Below are positions 9,162 through 18,095 of a DNA stretch of 40,815 bases, piece by piece. The notes under the pieces are model-generated. The model was not told where the DNA came from. It searched no databases and worked only from the letters and a program-made list of their open reading frames with translations. Source of the stretch: an uncultured Collinsella sp. (GTDB lineage: Bacteria; Actinomycetota; Coriobacteriia; Coriobacteriales; Coriobacteriaceae); contig UQUG01000009.1 in the NCBI GenBank assembly GCA_900544205.1, positions 1 to 40,815 of the forward strand, given 5' to 3'. Positions within the stretch are counted from its first letter, which is position 1. Each line of letters opens with the position of its first letter. Position numbers and translations under genes: made by a program.

Positions 9162-9253
9162 TTAAAGGTTGTGAAGATGAGCCTACCTGGGACATGGAAT
9201 AAATCACAGGCCGATAAATTTTGCAGCAGAGCGACTCCAGCCATGTATCCTAA

Positions 9254-9374
9254 GTTCCGAGGGCTTTGGTATTTGGTCGGTCGCGAGTTCCGCACGAGCC
9301 GGAGGCCACTTAATGTGGCCTCCGTGCGAGCCAGGACTGTAGAGCAGGCGACCAAATACCAAAGCCCTCGGAAC
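9254..9374. repeat. Large palindromic repeat, family A, copy 2
   Basis: Outer arms 9254-9279 and 9349-9374 are perfect reverse complements over 26 bases. The core holds an inner stem GGAGGCCAC/GTGGCCTCC around TTAAT, flanked by AGTTCCGCACGAGCC and GCGAGCCAGGACTGT, matching the core at 2803-2939. Just downstream, CCTCGGAACGACGGGA recurs (about 9366-9381 and 9398-9413). The 342-base gap 9087-9428 otherwise holds only the metK terminator and the sdaA ribosome binding site. Confidence 0.88.
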
Positions 9375-9428
9375 GACGGGACAAGTATGCCCCGCCCCTC
9401 GGAACGACGGGATAGAACAGGAGCACCC

Positions 9429-11036
9429 ATGGCAGGCAAGCCACAAACACTAGCTACGACCTCGGCATTCGAGATCTTGGGCCCCGTCATGGTCGGCCCC
9501 AGCTCATCGCACACCGCCGGCGCCCTGCGGTGCGCCCAAGTTGCCGCCAGCCTGCTGGAAGGCCGCATCACCAAAGTCACCTTTGGCCTGTGGAACTCCT
9601 TCGCCCACACCTACCGCGGCCACGGCACCGACCGTGCGCTCGTCGCGGGCATCCTGGGCCTCGACACCGATGACGAGAACATCAAGCAGGCCTTCGACCT
9701 CGCACGCGAGCAGGGCCTCGAATATCACTTTGACATCAAGGGCGACGACGCCTCCATCCACCCCAACACCGTCGACATCGAAATGGTCGACGACACGGGC
9801 GCCACGGCACAGGTCCGCGGCGAGAGCCTGGGCGGCGGCAAGATGCGCATCAGCCGCATTAACGGCGTCGGCGTCGACATCTCAGGCATGTATTCCACGC
9901 TCTTCGTGGCGCACAAGGACGTCCCCGGCGTGCTCGCCGCGCTCACCAACCTGCTCGCCTACGCCCACGTAAACATCGCTTTCTGCCGCACCTACCGCAC
10001 CGAAGTGGGCGGCCAGGCCTACTCCGTCTTTGAGACCGACGGCGCGCCCGACGACACCGTCGTCCCCATGCTGCGCAAGCTCGACAATGTCGATTACGCG
10101 ACCTTTATCGAGCTCCCCGGTTCTGCCTCGTCGCTCTCTCCCGGCGTCTCGGCCAAGGAAATCTTCGACGACGGCGAGCAGCTGCTCGATGCGTGCGAGG
10201 AAATGGGGCTCAGCATCGGCGCCGTCATGGCCGTTCGTGAGGCGCGTCTGACCGGCGAGGCCCACGCCGTCGCCGCCATGCGCCGCGTACTCGACGTCAT
10301 GCGCGAAGAGACCACAGCCCCCATTTCCAATCCACAGCGCTCGCTCGGCGGCCTCATCGGCGGCGAGGCAAAGCTTGTCGATGCCACCAGCCGAAACGAT
10401 CTGAGCATAAGCCTGATGGGCGCCGTCCAGACCGACGCCGTGGCCCGCGCGATGGCCGTGCTCGAACGCTCCGCCACCATGGGCGTGATCGTCGCCGCCC
10501 CCACGGCAGGCTCCGCGGGTGTTGTGCCCGGCTGCGTGCTGGCACTCGCCGATCGCCTGCAGCTCGACGACGAGCAGGTCATGGATGCCCTCTACTGCGC
10601 CGCCGCAATCGGCCTCAACCTCACCACAAGCGCCTGCGTTGCCGGCGCCGAGGGCGGCTGTCAGGCCGAGGTCGGAAGCGCCGCCGCCATGGCAGCCGCC
10701 GCGCTGGTGCAGATGCTCGGCGGCACGCCCGAGCAGGCGCTCGATGCCAGCTCCATCGCACTGAGTAACCTGCTGGGCCTCGTTTGTGACCCCGTAGGCG
10801 GCCTCGTGGAGGTGCCCTGCCAAAACCGCAACGCCATCGGCGTGGCAGCGGCCTTTAGCTCGGCACAACTCGCCCTCGCCGGCATTAAGAGTCTGGTGCC
10901 GTTTGACCAAATGGCACACGTCATGCTCTCGGTGGGCCACGCGTTGCCGGCCACGCTGCGCGAGACGGCAAAGGGCGGCATCGCGCAGGCTCCGGCCGCA
11001 CTTTCGGCCTGTGCAAAATGCGGTGTGTGCGGATAA
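9429..11036 (+). CDS. sdaA: L-serine ammonia-lyase (dehydratase), iron-sulfur type, single chain
   Basis: Encodes 535 aa. It deaminates L-serine to pyruvate and ammonia with a [4Fe-4S] cluster. The N-terminal beta domain carries GPVMVGPSSSHTAGA near residue 20 and an ACT-like region (AHKDVPGVLAALTNLL near 160). The alpha domain follows from GKEIFDDGEQLL, with the cluster-region cysteines in GCQAEVG, VCDPVGG and PCQNRN. The fused beta-alpha order is that of the single-chain enzymes. The start at 9429 follows AGGAG by 5 bases; the frame stays open upstream through the palindrome, but that part has no homology. Oxygen sensitivity of the cluster fits an anaerobe (family knowledge). Confidence 0.95.
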   Translation: MAGKPQTLATTSAFEILGPVMVGPSSSHTAGALRCAQVAASLLEGRITKVTFGLWNSFAHTYRGHGTDRALVAGILGLDTDDENIKQAFDLAREQGLEYHFDIKGDDASIHPNTVDIEMVDDTGATAQVRGESLGGGKMRISRINGVGVDISGMYSTLFVAHKDVPGVLAALTNLLAYAHVNIAFCRTYRTEVGGQAYSVFETDGAPDDTVVPMLRKLDNVDYATFIELPGSASSLSPGVSAKEIFDDGEQLLDACEEMGLSIGAVMAVREARLTGEAHAVAAMRRVLDVMREETTAPISNPQRSLGGLIGGEAKLVDATSRNDLSISLMGAVQTDAVARAMAVLERSATMGVIVAAPTAGSAGVVPGCVLALADRLQLDDEQVMDALYCAAAIGLNLTTSACVAGAEGGCQAEVGSAAAMAAAALVQMLGGTPEQALDASSIALSNLLGLVCDPVGGLVEVPCQNRNAIGVAAAFSSAQLALAGIKSLVPFDQMAHVMLSVGHALPATLRETAKGGIAQAPAALSACAKCGVCG

Positions 11037-11054
11037 CGGCAAAGAATGACTCAA

Positions 11055-11082
11055 AGGTGGGACAAATGTCCCACCTCTTTTG
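11055..11082 (+). terminator. Intrinsic terminator of sdaA
   Basis: Stem AGGTGGGAC/GTCCCACCT (11,055-11,063 with 11,068-11,076), 4-base loop AAAT, then CTTTTG. It lies 18 bases after the sdaA stop. Confidence 0.87.
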
Positions 11083-11097
11083 AATGCCACCGTTTCC

Positions 11098-11128
11098 TTA
11101 CCACAAACAGTAGGGCAATCGCTATAAT
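11098..11128 (+). promoter_or_regulatory. Candidate promoter of the L,D-transpeptidase gene
   Basis: A perfect -10 box TATAAT (11,123-11,128) lies 57 bases before the ATG. The best -35 is TTACCA (11,098-11,103) at a long 19-base spacing, so the -10 carries most of the support. Confidence 0.6.
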
Positions 11129-11185
11129 GCAAGCCCAGTAAAAACACGATGAACCGCAAGGCGAAAATCGAAGGATATGCATACG

Positions 11186-12919
11186 ATGTCGCAAAACGAT
11201 CGAACTCAACTGATTCCCGATCCGCAGCAGCCGAGCAGGCACACCGGCGGCGTTCAGTCGCCGCGTCCTATCGCGCCGAGCCACGGTCAGCAGCGTGGTG
11301 CGGCAAACGCTTCCCAACGCCCGAACCAACAGCGACAGCAGCGTCAACAACGTCAGCAGCACCAGGCAAACGGTAATGCGCCCAAGCACCCCCCCACGCA
11401 CGCTCGAGGCGATCGCGGCCCCGCGCGCAAGTCCGCCGGCAACAATAAGTCGGGCAAAAAGACGACGCTCTTTGTCGTCCTGGGTCTAATCGTCATTGTC
11501 TATATCGTAGGCGTCGTAGCATTTTCGCAGGTAGCCTACCCCAACACCACCATCGCCGGCGTCGACGTCTCGTTCTCCAACGCTTCGTCTGCCGCCACCA
11601 AGGTCAACTCGGCATGGAAGCACTATAAGCTCACCGTGACAGGCGATGACTTTAGCTGGACCTATCAGCCCGAGTCCGATGAGCCCATTGTCGACGGCGA
11701 AGCTGCCGCAAAAGAGATTATCAGCCACAACGAAGCCTTTGTATGGCCGGTCCGCCTTGTGGAATCCTTAAGCGGCAAGACCAAAACAACCGCTACCTCC
11801 AACGAAGTCGATCTTGATCAAGACGTCGACCTGTCCATGCTCTCCGACACCTTTGACCAAAAGCAGTTTGAGAAGGATCTGGGTGCCGCCATCGACGAGT
11901 TTAACGAGGGCCGTTCGGGCACGTTCGAGGCAAATAGCTCCTATGACGAGCAGGCCGGCAAGTTTACCGTCGAGAAGGCGCGCTCCAACGAAAAACTCAA
12001 CCGCGAGCATGTCATTAAATATGCCGAGCTCGAGCTCGCCTCGCTGGCCGAGACCGTAGATCTTTCCAAGCTCGGCAACGATGCCTATGAGCCACTCAAT
12101 GGAACGCTGACCGATGATCAGATTCAGGCCGCATGCGATGCCGCCAACAACTTCCTGGGCGTCAACGTGACCCTCAAGCTCAACGGCGAGGATGCCGGCA
12201 AAGTTGATGGCAGCTCCGTATTGCAGTGGATCAGCTTTGCCGATCCGGCCAACCCCACGCTCGATACTTCGCAGATCAGTAGCTGGGCAGCCGAGCTCGC
12301 CAACGGCTTTAATACCGTGGGCTCCACTCGCTGGTGGACGCGCGCCGATGGCAAGCAGTGCGCCGTCGAAGGCGGCGACTTTGGTTGGTCCATCGACAGC
12401 AGCTCGCTCGCCAAGCAGGTCGAGGACGCCATCAACAACAAGCAGACCGGCGAAATCGAGATCAAGTACTCCCAGAAGGCCGACACATTTACCGCCAAGG
12501 GCGAGCCCGACTGGAAGGCCTATATCGACGTCGACCTGTCCGAGCAGCATGCGCGCTACTACGACGAGAGCGGCAACATCGTGTGGGAGGCCAACTTTAT
12601 TTCTGGCAAACCGGGCGAAGACGCCACCCCCGAGGGCGTATGGCAGATCAACAGCAACGATGGCGCCAGCAAACTCATCGGTGCCAAGGACCCCGAGACC
12701 GGCAAGCCCAAATACGAGAGCCCGGTAAGCTACTGGATGCCGTTCGAGGGCAATATGGTCGGATTCCACGACGCCACCTGGCAAAACGATTCGAGTTTCG
12801 ATAACGCCGAATCGTACAAGTGGTGCGGTAGCCATGGTTGCATCAACCTGCGCCTGGCAGACGCCAAGGCACTTCACGACTGCATCAAAGTCGGCCTGTG
12901 CGTGGTTGTCCACTCGTAG
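11186..12919 (+). CDS. Membrane-anchored L,D-transpeptidase (YkuD family)
   Basis: Encodes 577 aa. L,D-transpeptidases make 3-3 cross-links in peptidoglycan or attach proteins to it, outside the cytoplasmic membrane. A glutamine/proline-rich cytoplasmic tail (~90 residues) is followed by a single membrane segment (TLFVVLGLIVIVYIVGVVAF), then repeated PG_binding_4-type domains, and a C-terminal YkuD domain beginning near YIDVDLSEQHARYYDESG. The catalytic motif is GSHGCINLRL near the C-terminus, with an upstream GFHDATW histidine. The start at 11,186 lies 10 bases after AAGGA; the ATG at 11,177 is only 1 base after it. It stands alone between a terminator and the export operon. Confidence 0.93.
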   Translation: MSQNDRTQLIPDPQQPSRHTGGVQSPRPIAPSHGQQRGAANASQRPNQQRQQRQQRQQHQANGNAPKHPPTHARGDRGPARKSAGNNKSGKKTTLFVVLGLIVIVYIVGVVAFSQVAYPNTTIAGVDVSFSNASSAATKVNSAWKHYKLTVTGDDFSWTYQPESDEPIVDGEAAAKEIISHNEAFVWPVRLVESLSGKTKTTATSNEVDLDQDVDLSMLSDTFDQKQFEKDLGAAIDEFNEGRSGTFEANSSYDEQAGKFTVEKARSNEKLNREHVIKYAELELASLAETVDLSKLGNDAYEPLNGTLTDDQIQAACDAANNFLGVNVTLKLNGEDAGKVDGSSVLQWISFADPANPTLDTSQISSWAAELANGFNTVGSTRWWTRADGKQCAVEGGDFGWSIDSSSLAKQVEDAINNKQTGEIEIKYSQKADTFTAKGEPDWKAYIDVDLSEQHARYYDESGNIVWEANFISGKPGEDATPEGVWQINSNDGASKLIGAKDPETGKPKYESPVSYWMPFEGNMVGFHDATWQNDSSFDNAESYKWCGSHGCINLRLADAKALHDCIKVGLCVVVHS

Positions 12920-12987
12920 TGCAACGCGCGCATTCCTACAACGTGGAACCGCTGCGACCAATCTAACAGTTCCGAAAGAAACCGTCC

Positions 12988-13017
12988 TATGCGCCCGCCC
13001 CAACCGGTGGGCGCATA
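12988..13017 (+). terminator. Strong hairpin after the L,D-transpeptidase gene
   Basis: A 12-base stem with one G-U pair (12,988-12,999 with 13,006-13,017, TATGCGCCCGCC type) and a 6-base loop. The following bases (TAATTATCG) are not a clear T-tract, so it may be a weak terminator or an RNA-stabilising hairpin before the export operon. Confidence 0.5.
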
Positions 13018-13051
13018 TAATTATCGAGGTTCTTTCTATAAAGGAGACGCT

Positions 13052-14488
13052 ATGCCGAATGTCCCCACGATCACCCCGGGCCCAGATGATACCGAGCGCA
13101 CGCCCGAAGGTGCCACCGAAACGTTTCCTCTGATTACAAACGTACATGCCGACAAGCAGAGCGGACGCGCGAACGATACGGCCGAGATTTCCGATGAAGA
13201 GGCATATGCCAAGCTCAAGGTAAAGCGCGCCGAACGCCGACGCAAAAAGCTGATTCGTCGCGGTATTGCCGCCGGCGTCGTGGGTGCCGTCGCGCTCATT
13301 GCCATTGTTGCAACCCTTGTTATCAATGTGCAGCCACAGGGCGCTAGCGGTCCTGTGACCGACATGGTGACCGAGGGCACGTTTACCACAACGGTCGAGG
13401 CGAAAGGCCAGCTCAAACCCATTTCGTCCTCAGTGGTCTCCCCTTCTGTCGACGGCACGGTCGATTCTATCAACGTGCAGGCAGGCCAATCCGTCAACGA
13501 GGGCGACGTGCTTATGACCATTAAAAACGACGAGCTCGATCGCAACGTTGCCGAGGCGCAGCGTGCAGTTGCTGCCGCTCAAGAAGACCTCGCCAACGCG
13601 CAGAAAGCCGCAACCGCCGCGCAGGCCACCCCGACGACGGACGCCGATGGAGCTTCCGCAGCGGCTGGCGTCTCCGCCGCATCGGCGGACACGAACGCCG
13701 TATCGGCCGCGCAGCGCAGCCTCGCATCGGCCCAGGCAAACCTAGACCAGGCGAACGCCAAGGCCGCCAGTCGCACGGTCACGGCCCCGAGCTCGGGTAG
13801 CATCGTGGAGCTCAACGCCAAGGTGGGCGCCACGGTAACAGGCGGCATGATCATGGGCGAAAGCGATACGAGCGGCGGCAAGCAGTGCATGCAGATCGCC
13901 GACCTATCTAAGATGAAGGTGACCGTGCAGGTGGGCGAAAAGGACATCGCCAAGATCGCCGTTGGACAGAGCGCCAACGTCACGTATCCCGCGTTTCCCG
14001 ATATCGTGAGCCAGGGCACCGTCACGGCTATCGCGTCGGTGGCAAACTCCGATGCCGCCAACGGTGGCGGCGGCAGCGTAACCTTTAACGTCGACATCCT
14101 CATCGAGGCGCCCGACGCGCGCCTGAAGCCGGGCATGACGGCCGAGGTATCGGTGGTGACCGAGCAGCTCGACGACGTGGTGATGGTGCCGACGATGGCG
14201 CTCATGACCGAAGACGGCGAACACTATTACGTCAACGTGGCAACCGATGACGAGGGCAAGCAAACCCATCGCGTGAAGGTGGCCGTCGTGACGCAAAACG
14301 ACAACGAAGCCGTAGTCGGCAAGACACAGGTCAAGCGCGACGACCAGGGCAACGAGATCAACCCCAACGTGCCGGTTACCAAGCTGCGCGATGGCGACAC
14401 GCTCGTCATGGACACCGGAGCGGACGCAACGGCTGACGGCGGCTACAGCGCGGATTCGGGCAGTATGCCTGCCGATGAGGACATGTAA
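13052..14488 (+). CDS. Periplasmic adaptor (MacA/HlyD-type membrane fusion protein)
   Basis: Encodes 478 aa. Such adaptors link a MacB-type ABC pump to the cell exterior. A charged cytoplasmic tail of ~70 residues precedes one membrane segment (GVVGAVALIAIVATLVINV). Then come a lipoyl-like half motif (GTVDSINVQAGQSVNEGDVL), a long alanine-rich coiled coil (~residues 160-245, with AAQRSLASAQANLDQANAKA) and the second lipoyl half (VTAPSSGSIVELNAKVG). Beta-barrel and C-terminal domains follow. AAGGAG lies 5 bases before the ATG. Its stop overlaps the next start by one base (TAATG). The substrate is unknown; peptides or antibiotics are typical of the family. Confidence 0.9.
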   Translation: MPNVPTITPGPDDTERTPEGATETFPLITNVHADKQSGRANDTAEISDEEAYAKLKVKRAERRRKKLIRRGIAAGVVGAVALIAIVATLVINVQPQGASGPVTDMVTEGTFTTTVEAKGQLKPISSSVVSPSVDGTVDSINVQAGQSVNEGDVLMTIKNDELDRNVAEAQRAVAAAQEDLANAQKAATAAQATPTTDADGASAAAGVSAASADTNAVSAAQRSLASAQANLDQANAKAASRTVTAPSSGSIVELNAKVGATVTGGMIMGESDTSGGKQCMQIADLSKMKVTVQVGEKDIAKIAVGQSANVTYPAFPDIVSQGTVTAIASVANSDAANGGGGSVTFNVDILIEAPDARLKPGMTAEVSVVTEQLDDVVMVPTMALMTEDGEHYYVNVATDDEGKQTHRVKVAVVTQNDNEAVVGKTQVKRDDQGNEINPNVPVTKLRDGDTLVMDTGADATADGGYSADSGSMPADEDM

Positions 14489-15261
14489 TGCGTCCCGTTA
14501 TCGACATCCGCAACGTGCACCGCATCTTTGAGAGCGAGGCGGGGTGCGCCCACATCCTGCACAACGTGAGCCTGGCGGTAGATCCCGGCGAGTTCGTCGC
14601 CATTACCGGCCCTTCGGGCTCGGGCAAGTCAACGCTCATGAACATCCTAGGCTGTCTGGACAAACCGACGGCGGGCGACTATTACCTGCAAGGGCTCAAC
14701 GTGGCCGAGCTTGACGATGACGAGCTCACCGAAGTTCGCGCCCTGAGTATTGGCTTTGTCTTTCAGAGTTTCAACCTGCTGCCGCGCCTGTCGGTTATCG
14801 AAAACGTCATGCTGCCGCTGGCCTACACCAATGTGCCCCGTAGCCAGCGCGAAATGCGCGCCGTGCACGCGCTGCAGGCTGTCACGCTGCCCGTCGACCA
14901 CTGGGACCACCGCATATCCGAGCTCTCGGGCGGCCAGATGCAGCGCGTCGCAATCGCGCGCGCCCTCGTCAATGACCCGCCCATCATTCTGGCCGACGAG
15001 CCGACGGGAAACCTGGACTCCGCCACTGGAGCGCTTGTGATGGAGACCTTCCATAAGCTCCAGAAGCGCGGCAAAACCATCGTGCTTATCACACACGACC
15101 CCAGCATCGCCGCCGAGGCCGACCGTGCCATGACCATCCGCGACGGTCGCATTCACGACGGCGCGTATATTCCACATGCACCGCGGACCCTGCGCAGCGC
15201 CGTAGATAGCCTGCCCATGATTTCCGCCTCCACCAACCCGCCGAAAGGAGTGGTGGCATGA
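14488..15261 (+). CDS. ABC transporter ATPase, MacB/LolD type
   Basis: Encodes 257 aa. Energises the permease that follows. Walker A is GPSGSGKS near residue 42, the Q-loop lies at FVFQSFNLLPRLSVIENV, the ABC signature is LSGGQMQRVAIARAL near 149, Walker B is IILADEPTGNLDS and the switch histidine is in LITHDP. The Q-loop context and GNLDSATG are typical of the MacB/LolD/FtsE branch. A C-terminal tail of ~30 residues (after IRDGRIHDG) is not conserved. It overlaps the adaptor stop by one base and the permease start by four (ATGA). Confidence 0.95.
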   Translation: MRPVIDIRNVHRIFESEAGCAHILHNVSLAVDPGEFVAITGPSGSGKSTLMNILGCLDKPTAGDYYLQGLNVAELDDDELTEVRALSIGFVFQSFNLLPRLSVIENVMLPLAYTNVPRSQREMRAVHALQAVTLPVDHWDHRISELSGGQMQRVAIARALVNDPPIILADEPTGNLDSATGALVMETFHKLQKRGKTIVLITHDPSIAAEADRAMTIRDGRIHDGAYIPHAPRTLRSAVDSLPMISASTNPPKGVVA

Positions 15262-16472
15262 GCGCCCGCGATCTCATCCAGGAAGCCCTTCACTCGCTCG
15301 AAGCCAACAAGGGGCGCAGCCTGCTCACCATCCTGGGCATTGTCATCGGCATCGCCTCGGTTATCGCCATGACTTCGCTCATCGGCGGTATCCAAAACAG
15401 CCTGGTCAACAGTCTGGGCCTCAATGCGGCACGCATGGTGCAAATCTATTCGTCGCAAGAACTCACCGAGTCGGACATCGAGAAGCTTCAAAAACTGGTG
15501 CCGCAGATAGAGCAGATCGGCATTGTCGACAGCGCGTATACCGAGTATAAGACCGGCGATAAAAGCTATACCGTCATGGCACAGGGTGTCGATAGCGACA
15601 TGCTCGACGCCGTGGGGGCCAGCAAGCTCGTTGCGGGGCGCACCTATTCCCAGGCCGAGTCCCAATCAGGCTCGCGCGTGGCGCTCATCAGCCGCAACGG
15701 CGCCGATCAGCTTTACGGCAACGAACAGGATGCGCTGGGGAAAACCATCAAGGTGTCCAACGGCGAGGTGCAGATTGTAGGCGTGATTGATGGCGGCAGC
15801 GACTCCATGGGCTCGCTCACGCTGTATATGCCACGCGAAACTATCTCCGGACTGTTTGGCGACGAGAATCCTTCATTCCCCAGCGTGACGGCACTTGCCG
15901 CCGAGGGCACGGACATGGATGAGCTTTGTAAGACCATCGAGTCCAAGGTGCGCGCGATGAAGGACATCGAGGAGGAGGATGAGTACGACAGTGTATCGGC
16001 GACATCCATGAAAAGCGCCATCGATGCACTCAACTCCTTTATGGGCGCATTCTCGCTCATCACGGGCGCTGTCGCCAGCATCTCGCTGCTTGTCGGCGGT
16101 ATCGGCATTATGAATATGATGCTCACCAACGTGACTGAGCGCATCCGCGAGATCGGTATTCGCCGTGCTCTGGGCGCCAGTCGTCGCGATATCACCGCGC
16201 AGTTTTTGGCCGAGTCTTCGGCGCTGTGCGTCACCGGCGGACTGTTGGGTGTCCTGATAGGCTATCTGCTAGCCTGGGGCCTCGCGATGTTTGCCTCCGG
16301 ATCCGGGATTCTTGGCGAGCTCGGAGCCAGCGGGCAAATCACACCGAGCTTTTCAATCGCCACGGTGCTGCTGGCCTTCGCCGTCTCCGTCGGCATCGGC
16401 GTAATCTTTGGCTTCTACCCCGCTCGCCGCGCGGCAAAGCTCGACCCGGTGGAGTGCCTACGCTACCAGTAA
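15258..16472 (+). CDS. ABC transporter permease, MacB/FtsX type
   Basis: Encodes 404 aa. A membrane segment near residue 22 (SLLTILGIVIGIASVIAM) precedes a large extracytoplasmic MacB_PCD-type domain. Three C-terminal membrane segments follow, with the FtsX signature in GIGIMNMMLTNVTERIREIG near residue 280 and GIRRALGASRRDI. The ATPase is encoded separately, unlike E. coli MacB where it is fused. Together with the two preceding genes it forms a tripartite-style exporter. This is the last backbone gene before the cobalamin island; it ends 13 bases before a palindromic repeat. Confidence 0.95.
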   Translation: MSARDLIQEALHSLEANKGRSLLTILGIVIGIASVIAMTSLIGGIQNSLVNSLGLNAARMVQIYSSQELTESDIEKLQKLVPQIEQIGIVDSAYTEYKTGDKSYTVMAQGVDSDMLDAVGASKLVAGRTYSQAESQSGSRVALISRNGADQLYGNEQDALGKTIKVSNGEVQIVGVIDGGSDSMGSLTLYMPRETISGLFGDENPSFPSVTALAAEGTDMDELCKTIESKVRAMKDIEEEDEYDSVSATSMKSAIDALNSFMGAFSLITGAVASISLLVGGIGIMNMMLTNVTERIREIGIRRALGASRRDITAQFLAESSALCVTGGLLGVLIGYLLAWGLAMFASGSGILGELGASGQITPSFSIATVLLAFAVSVGIGVIFGFYPARRAAKLDPVECLRYQ

Positions 16473-16484
16473 GCAACCATCAAC

Positions 16485-16553
16485 AAGTTGCGGTGAATTA
16501 GGGACTGAATGTGCTATCTAGCAGCAAAAACAAACACTATTTCACCGCAACTT
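16485..16553. repeat. Palindromic repeat, family B, copy 2
   Basis: The AAGTTGCGGTGAATTAGGG arm at 16,485 and its near reverse complement ending at 16,553 (CACTATTTCACCGCAACTT) match the arms of the copy at 195-261. It sits exactly where backbone sequence gives way to the transposase remnant and the cobalamin island. Confidence 0.82.
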
Positions 16554-16643
16554 ATTGAAGGGCTGCTTGCGCCAGTTCCGCGCGTCGTCCTCGAGCTTTT
16601 GGCGGATGACGGGCTTGTACGGGTCGAGCTTACTCGGGGCGCT
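16542..16643 (-). pseudogene. Remnant of an IS21-type transposase (IstA-like)
   Basis: Read on the minus strand, a short frame contains KLDPYKPVIRQKLEDD followed by ARNWRKQ. This is a conserved stretch I associate with IS21-family IstA transposases, where it normally continues with a histidine-threonine-rich segment. Here it runs instead into the family B palindrome and stops at 16,544-16,542. There is no start and no IstB. It marks the left edge of the island. The 40 bases from 16,644 to 16,683 hold nothing I can name. Confidence 0.5.
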
Positions 16644-16683
16644 CCTCCTCGCGGGCGGGAGGGCACGCAGGCGCGGCGAGCGC

Positions 16684-17457
16684 CTAGCGCGCGAACTCCC
16701 GTAAGAGCGCGTCTTCCACTTCCCGAAGCGAAAGGGCCCCGTCTCCCTCGGCGGGACGGGCGACCACGATACAGCGCGCTCCCACGTCGCGCGCGGAAGC
16801 GATCTTCTCGGCCGTGCCGCCTACGGTTCCCGAGTCCTTGGTCACAAGCCACTGGGCTCCCACCTGCCGAAGCATCGCCTCGTTGAGCTCGCGGGTGAAG
16901 GGCCCCTGCATGCCGATGACGTGCGATGGCGAAAACCCCGCGTCGATGCACTTCGTTATAGCACCGGGCAGCGGGAGCACACGCACGAAGAAGCGCTCCG
17001 CGAAATCGGCGACGCGCGTGTAGGGAGCAAGCTCCTTGCTCCCCGTCGTGAGAAGCGCGCGACCCGGGTTCTCGGAGAGAAAGCGCGCCGCGCAGGCGAT
17101 CGACGCGACCGAAACGACGCCCTTGGGCAGCGCCTCGACCGGGCGCGCAAGGCGCAGGCATCGTGCACCCACGGCGAGCGAAGCGGCCCGGATGTTGCCG
17201 CTTGCGAGCGTAGCAAAGGGATGCGTAGCGTCGACGACGATGCGCGCGCCGGAAAGCTCGCGCTCCATGTCGGCCTCGTCGAGCCTGCCCGCATGCACCT
17301 CGATGCCCGGAAGCTCGCCCAAAAGCTCACCTCCGTACTCGGTTGCCGCGTAGGCACGGGCGGGGATGCCCGCCCCGCTCGCCCATTCGCACAGGAGGCG
17401 GCCCTCGGTGGTGCCGGCGAAGATGCGCAGCGCCGGCGCGGATGCGGGCGCCGTCAC
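16684..17457 (-). CDS. cbiJ: Precorrin-6A / cobalt-precorrin-6A reductase (CbiJ/CobK)
   Basis: Encodes 257 aa, the family length. It reduces (cobalt-)precorrin-6A to 6B with NAD(P)H in corrin ring synthesis. Family features are the N-terminal LRIFAGTTEGRLL, VVDATHPFA near residue 83, LLTTGSKELAPY near 136 and VTKDSGTVGGTAEKI near 206. The GTG start at 17,457 is chosen because it overlaps the cbiC stop as GTGA; an in-frame start upstream would add about 90 arginine-rich residues lying inside cbiC. It is the last gene of the 17-gene minus-strand operon; no clear terminator follows. Confidence 0.93.
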   Translation of the reverse strand: MTAPASAPALRIFAGTTEGRLLCEWASGAGIPARAYAATEYGGELLGELPGIEVHAGRLDEADMERELSGARIVVDATHPFATLASGNIRAASLAVGARCLRLARPVEALPKGVVSVASIACAARFLSENPGRALLTTGSKELAPYTRVADFAERFFVRVLPLPGAITKCIDAGFSPSHVIGMQGPFTRELNEAMLRQVGAQWLVTKDSGTVGGTAEKIASARDVGARCIVVARPAEGDGALSLREVEDALLREFAR

Positions 17458-18095
17458 TTCGGGCCGCCTGGGCGCGTGATCTGGTAGAGCAGCGCGTTCA
17501 TAATGGCGGCCGCCACGGTCGAACCGCCCTTGCGACCCCTCGCGACGATGGCCGGCACGCGTCGCGCGAGTAGCTCCTCTTTCGCCTCGACCACGTTCAC
17601 AAACCCGACCGGCACCCCAACGACGAGCGCAGGCGCGATCTTCCCCGCGTCCATGAGCTCGGCGAGGCGCAGAAGAGCTGTGGGAGCGTTGCCGACGGCC
17701 ACGATAAGCGGACCCTCGATGCCGCAAGCTTTGTCCATGCTCGCAACGGCGCGAGTCGTGCCCGCGGCGCGCGCAGCCGCGGCGACATCAGGGTCGGCCA
17801 TGTAGCACACGGCCTTGCAGCCGATCTTCGCGAGCGCGGGCTTGCTTATGCCTGCGAGCGCCATGTTCGTGTCGGTGAGCACCGTGGCCCCTGCGCGCAG
17901 TGCGTCGAGCGCACAGTGCGCGGCATCATGGGTGAACACGAGGGAATCGGCGTACGAGAAGTCGGCAGTGGTGTGGATGACGCGCTTCACGACGGGCTCT
18001 TCGAGCGGCGGGAACGTGCGGCCGCCGAGCTCTTCGGTGATGATCTCGAAGCTGCGCCGCTCGATGTCGCCGGGCGCCATCTCCTTGGAATCCAT
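17454..18095 (-). CDS. cbiC: Precorrin-8X / cobalt-precorrin-8 methylmutase
   Basis: Encodes 213 aa. CbiC moves the methyl group from C11 to C12, giving (cobalt-)hydrogenobyrinate. The catalytic histidine is in KRVIHTTADFSY near residue 39. Other conserved stretches are TDTNMALAGISK near 79 and GNAPTALLRLAEL near 136, with RGRKGGSTVAAAI towards the C-terminus. The ATG directly follows the cobO stop (TAGATG), with AAGGAG upstream. Confidence 0.95.
   Translation of the reverse strand: MDSKEMAPGDIERRSFEIITEELGGRTFPPLEEPVVKRVIHTTADFSYADSLVFTHDAAHCALDALRAGATVLTDTNMALAGISKPALAKIGCKAVCYMADPDVAAAARAAGTTRAVASMDKACGIEGPLIVAVGNAPTALLRLAELMDAGKIAPALVVGVPVGFVNVVEAKEELLARRVPAIVARGRKGGSTVAAAIMNALLYQITRPGGPK

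Noticed and set aside
9366..9413. Tandem repeat or CRISPR-like array before sdaA
   Set aside because: Only two copies of a 16-base unit at one spacing, explained by duplication of the palindrome arm; no cas genes or further repeats in the window.
9882..11159. Open frame opposite the serine dehydratase
   Set aside because: Shadow of sdaA; glycine/alanine/histidine-rich, no recognisable domain.
11768..13147. Open frame opposite the L,D-transpeptidase
   Set aside because: Shadow; the plus strand has the SHGCINL active site and membrane segment.
17458..17727. N-terminal extension of CbiJ
   Set aside because: Lies wholly within cbiC, is arginine-rich and non-conserved; the GTG coupled to the cbiC stop gives the normal family length.
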